Assembly (NCBI GenBank): GCA_037576215.1
Contig: JBANDB010000005.1
Coordinates: 744,001 to 808,000, forward strand
DNA from: Armillaria gallica
Taxonomy: Eukaryota; Basidiomycota; Agaricomycetes; Agaricales; Physalacriaceae
Direction: 5' to 3'
Length of the DNA stretch: 64,000 nt
Part shown: in pieces, positions 59,481-64,000 of the stretch
Layout of the letters: the number at the start of each line of letters is the position of its first letter
Position numbering within the stretch: the first letter of the stretch is position 1
Program-made: the position numbers and the translations under genes
Notes under the pieces: model-generated
The model's database searches: none
Told to the model about the DNA's origin: nothing
Seen by the model: the letters and a program-made list of their open reading frames with translations, nothing else

Positions 59481-60915
59481 CTAATATTGTGAGTCGAAAC
59501 AATAGCAATAAACGTACAGAGACTGCAAGAAACTGGTAGAAATCGTAGCAACTGAGGTGCTGACTGGGGTGCTGCGGCAATAGATGCACGGCAACTCCTA
59601 ACAATGATAAAGGCGAGGGTGATCCTATGGAGCTGAACTGGGCCTACACGGAGGCAATACTGAACTGGGCGATGAAAACGATGGCGATGTAGAAGGTGAA
59701 AGCGATGAAACAATCCTATGTGGTGAAAGTGAAGCGATGTTGTGGCATTAAAAGACAAAAGCAAGTTATTGACGCAAGATTTCGTGTATTGGTGCAACCA
59801 ACAACGTTTAAAGAGTAAAGCAAGCGGTGGGGAATAACTTGGAGTAACCGTAGCTGACTGGTAATGCCGTAGCCTCGTCGACTGGGTAAGAACTAGCTCC
59901 AAAAATGCGGTATCTACCTAGTTTTTATACTACAAGTACGATTTTATAAATAGAATATTCTTCGAAGCCTTAGTAAGGCTGTAAGTCCTTGGCTTTTGTA
60001 ATAGCCATAGTAAACATATGGTATCTGTGGTTCTAAAGTAACAGCAAGTCCTCGACGTTGCTGTGTATGGATGCGAACCGTGTGGTTTTATTGAGCGATG
60101 AGCGGATCATAAGGTGCTGTTTAGCTGCGGATTATTGAGCTGCAGTTGCCGTGCTGAGGTGTATGCATGGGGCAACGATAATTCGAAGTCTTGGCACTGT
60201 AACAGCCTTAGTAAACGCGGTCTATAGTTGCCGTAGCTGTAATTATCGTAGCTGGGAGGGTACTTGCGTCAATCATGTCATTTCATTAAATGATTGATGG
60301 GCACATCAACTAGTGCTTCTGAGTGATATAGCAACCCCGTTTTAGGATGATTGTCGATCAAAGGTGCCTTGCCGTGATGGGATATGGTAATTGTGATACG
60401 AGGCGAGCTGGGAAGGATAATGGAGTGCGTGAGGAGTGGATGTTACGGTTTTAGGATTGTATCTGAATGTTTGTGACCTATACTGCGAAAATCCGTGGTA
60501 TTATCGAGTGTGTGAGGATTATAATGGTGTTGTTTCGAAGGTATTGGGTGATAGATGGCTAAATCCGCGAATTCTGAGCGTACAGAGCCTGGAGGCTCAT
60601 CACCGCGTGACTAGTTAACCTGACTTAGGCGTTTATGCCCAGAGCGGCTCGCTAGTGACCGAACTTCACGAGATTTGTGTCCTCTGCTTCTTGTTTGGTG
60701 CGCTAGTCACGTTACTTGTCCACTAGTGGCCGTATTCACTTAGCCCTGTTAGCATTCAAGTCACTAGTATGGCCGGCTGGTAGATTTAACCCACTAGTGG
60801 TATCGCATCTAAGTCCTGGCTCTACTAGTTGCATACTAGTCTAACTATCAGCTTCGAAGCCTCAGCTATAGTCCTTTAAGTATCACTAATGTAAGATAGA
60901 TATGCAATAGTATTA

Positions 60916-61960
60916 TTATAAAATCGCAAAATCTAGGTGTGAACGCGTAGACGGCGTATCAACGGGAATCTGGAGCACCTGCTGGCAGATCTGGCTTGCT
61001 TCTTTGAAAGCTATCACAACCAGACGAGCAAGCTCTCCCACTGTGATTGTCACCAAGTATGCCTGCTGGTCATCAGCAGTAAGGGGAGTTGAGTCAAAAT
61101 TGAGGACAACAACCCGGGGAATGAGAGGATCTTGAATGCCGTGTCGTTTGCAGAAGAGCAAGAGAAGATTGTGAAGTTCTAAGCATCGAATACATACGAG
61201 GATCTCTTCGGTGAAGGCCAATACTATATCGAAAATTTACATTGTACTTCAACATCGATAAATGCTGGGCTTGTCTTATGTGCCAGTATTGAACAGATTA
61301 TAGATTGAAGGAATCTGATTAGCCCAGTTCGACGAGAGAGAGAAGGTATAGTACATGATTAACCGGCTCGAATCTCAATGGAGAACAGATAAAATATGGA
61401 CAGCTTTTTGTGACAAGGACGTAATGATCATGCTGTGGCTGCAATAAGTATGCACTCAACTGGTGTTCAACGACTGAATACGGATTATGTACCTTCCGAG
61501 GTTGCTCCAGATGTATGTTCACCGGTTGACAATGTGGTCAAACAGAAACGACCTGAATAGACAGTCCCCCCCCCCCCCAGAGAGGTAGCCTCTGGTAGCG
61601 TTAGTAACATATCTCAACAATCTTCTGTTGTTTCATGCACCATTGAATGTTTTGAGCTTGCCTTCCCTCTCCTTTGGTAACGACCACCCGAAGAACCAGG
61701 ACATCAAGATTGATGCAAGCGGCAAACACCATGTCCATAATATGCATGTTTGCCACCTCTTCTTCCCCTTGCACTATTTTGAACATTTCGTTGCCACTAG
61801 GGATCGTATATGCGTTTGCAGATCTTGGAAGGTTGAAGCCTACATCCAGGAGGGAAGTAAACATTAGTCAAACGTACAAGGGGGGTAGTAGTACTGACAG
61901 TGATGACAACATGACAAACCTGGAGACTATCTATGATGCGAGGGCTGTCCAAGGTTAGTG
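60916..61960 (-). pseudogene. Uncharacterised gene remnant, several exons
   Basis: Minus-strand protein-like frames occur in order. 61601-61840 (GFNLPRSANAYTIPSGNEMF, preceded by acceptor ctggatgtag) comes first, then 61319-61522 (LEQPRKVHNPYSVVEHQLSA), then 60916-61221 (EEILVCIRCLELHNLLLLF; LTADDQQAYLVTITVGELA). Frames end in stops between them and no clean introns connect all parts. The last frame stops about 20 codons inside from the ACTAGT-rich block. I infer one minus-strand gene, possibly continuing beyond the block at 57133-58026. Family unknown. Confidence 0.35.
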
Positions 61961-64000
61961 TTCCGATGGAAGACATTGTGTCACATACAGCTAAAAGCAG
62001 GGGGTAAGAATCAAAGCTGAATGAGATGAACTGGTTAGCTCACCCCACAACAAATCAACTGATCACCTTTCATACATCTCAGGGTGCTTCAGCATTTTTG
62101 CATCGCTCACTGTAGCAATAAGCCTTGTTGAATGCTCTATGGAAGCCCCACTATAGGCCACTAGAAATATGTGTACAGAGGACACAGATGAATGGACTTG
62201 AATACACAGGCAAGGGGCCTTGTGTATTGTATCAGTACTGGTACTGGATGAAAAAGGGGAGGAGGAAGAAAGAGAAGAGGAGGACAGACAGGGATCAATA
62301 AGATGGCGATGTAGCAGGAGATGATGCAGCCCAACTAATAGGGTGCAAGCGTCCGTCTCCTAGCAAATCAGAGAGGTATGGTTGTAGGAAGCATTGAAAT
62401 GGCAGTATGTCACCACGGAAGTCCGCATACTTTTTTGTGAAGCTCATGCTTTCAGATAGGGCATTCCAGTTTGATGTTGGCAACATCTCATAGCTGAAGA
62501 GAATCAATTTGTCTGATGCTGCAGCTTTTGGGATTCCGGTACAAAATCTGTGTGGTGGGAAGGAGGAAGCGAGTGCTGGAAACAGTCAGCCCTTGACAGT
62601 TACGAATTTTGTTACACAAAGGCCTTTCTGAAAACAGACCATCGTCGTCGAAACGGAATGACCAGAGATACTATCAAGGTAGCGTGAATGGTGCTTACCG
62701 TCTGACATTCTGGTCTGACAAGAGTTAAACATGAAGCAGGACCTCGAAGAATCTGACATAAGGTCTGAATGAGATGCCCCTAGTACAGATTATAGAGAGA
62801 CAATCTTACCTTGATATTACACTAAAAAACCATTAGACAGAGTCATGTAGTATGAATAGGCAAACGAACCTGAACATGTCCCAACAAGGTCAGTGCAGGT
62901 AGTCACTCTGAATGAATAGGTAAACAAGCATGTCCCAGCAAGGTCGGTGCAGTTGCATGCTCACATACAGTTCACATGCTAGTGACAGGTCGAGGTTGTG
63001 ATTGAAGCTGGCTGCCACGTATGCCAGTGTGCATCGCATGTGTGATTATGTAACTATTCCCTCCACATGTTAGGACACACTCGGACCATAATTTGAAATC
63101 CAGATCCCACTCAGCTTTCCCTTGTACAATCTCTTTGTGAGAAACTGTGTGTGACTTGCTGGCAGGATACTCATGTATCTCTGCTTCTCAATTGTTGTCT
63201 TAGCTCTATGTATGGACTTTTTGTAATAGGATACTCCTACCCCCAAAAAACTTAGGGCTATTGACATTCGGCTTTTCGATGCCCCACTTGGATACCAGAC
63301 AACCCAATCAAGCATGATCATGATGATCACGAAAATAAGGGGAGACCCAGAGTAGTCTGATGATGGTGCCCATCAGACTTCTTGCTGCATTCAGAGACAA
63401 AAAGAGAAGCCACATACACAAATTATATTCCCACTCTGTAGGTACTATATTTTACAACAACACCAATCAATAGAAGACAGCATCGTCATCTCTAGAAATC
63501 AGAATATGAGAAAACAGTTAGCGAACAGAAGAGGTCGGCGGCATACAAATGACCAAACATGCTGTAAACAGACTTTGCACCATCGAAGACAAACAGAGAT
63601 ATGTTGTAAAGACTCAGACCGAGGTCATGTCTGAAAAGGGTTTGATAGAGATGAGATTGAAGATACCTGGAAGAGGCAGACCCACAACAAAGCAAAGACT
63701 GTCACCCAGATGAAGGTAAAGACCAACACCCAGAAGAAGTAAAGGACCGCCGATGAAACAGATTTGGAGATGTTCAGAGGCTCTGAGACTTTGATAGAGT
63801 GAAGGAGTGGGGATATATGAACAGGGGATGATGGCAGCTTGACCTAAATGGCATTGCAGGCCTCAGGACGTATATCCTGATTCCTGCAATAACCGGACCA
63901 CAAAGGCCTCGAAATTATGGGGCTGAAAGAAACATGAATATCAGAAGGGTTCTAGATAGAGGCAAGCAAAGACTTGCAGGATTTTTTAGGACGTGTCTCA
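61960..64000. other. Right end, no supported gene
   Basis: Short minus-strand frames at 62295-62507, 63070-63330 and 63492-63695 are the largest. None has a motif or a supported intron chain. They could belong to a gene running off the right edge. Confidence 0.3.

Larger units (their letters stand above)
58030..60900. mobile_element. ACTAGT-rich repeat block, candidate transposon
   Basis: Both flanks of the block (58060-58860 and 60600-60850) carry many actagt or ctagt words (for example actagtggc, gactagtcgc, cactagtggta), which are rare elsewhere in the window. The centre contains repeat E (58890-59180), a minisatellite and gene-free sequence. Coding capacity is minimal. Clusters of one short motif near both ends are typical of subterminal repeats of DNA transposons. 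Terminal inverted repeats and target duplications were not identified. Confidence 0.45.

Noticed and set aside
61566..61580. Run of about 14 C as a regulatory signal
   Set aside because: It is a homopolymer tract prone to slippage and sequencing error, with nothing nearby to give it meaning.
1..64000. CRISPR array, rRNA genes, bacterial-type operons or riboswitches
   Set aside because: None seen. The short repeats present are minisatellites without unique spacers, and all supported genes are intron-split eukaryotic genes.

Overview
The window looks like nuclear DNA of a mushroom-forming basidiomycete (Agaricomycete). The evidence is genes split into many small exons by 40-70 bp GT..AG introns, F-box genes of the basidiomycete type, long coiled-coil genes built from short phase-0 exons, a basidiomycete-style kinase relic and a Ty3/gypsy-type gag relic. 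There is no sign of bacterial operons, CRISPR arrays or rRNA. Coordinates of spliced genes were worked out by hand from splice sites and frame continuity.

Region 1 to ~41 kb is gene-bearing but heavily duplicated. A multi-kilobase segment occurs as copy A (1-3567, cut by the window edge), copy B (11876-14575) and an inverted copy C (34040-39214). A ~1.3 kb repeat (called R here) occurs six times, four forward and two inverted, plus a diverged seventh relative at 5185-5650. R4 and R5 form the arms of an almost perfect 1.7 kb inverted repeat (24177-25876 / 29471-31171). Its 3.6 kb spacer holds an F-box gene, a MITE-like element and a LINE fragment.

The best genes are: a small membrane-segment protein (6723-7321, -); an F-box protein with an internal tandem module (9293-11636, +); a 311-aa coiled-coil protein in nine exons (12922-14307, -); a 267-aa coiled-coil RING-finger protein in seven exons (17849-18969, -); a large coiled-coil, Gln/Pro-rich gene whose conserved C-terminal domain carries two stop codons (19678-23163, -); an F-box gene (27813-28931, -); a gene with PD-(D/E)XK-like motifs, an in-frame TGA and an acidic repeat tail (32664-33866, +); and the broken copy C of the coiled-coil gene (34337-35720, +). 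The three coiled-coil genes on the minus strand form a loose cluster. The RING protein could be a ubiquitin ligase, but no partnership among them is demonstrated.

Region ~41.7 to 64 kb is AT-richer by eye and mostly transposon and repeat relics: minisatellites, a GGATTT/AAATCC motif cluster, a ~1.7 kb element with inverted ends and internal tandem repeats, a decayed gag, long direct repeats, a pseudokinase relic, and an ACTAGT-rich repeat block that may interrupt an older gene. Several relics are broken by TGA codons. A pair of related repeats shows CpG replaced by TpG/CpA, as expected from cytosine-methylation decay or a RIP-like process.
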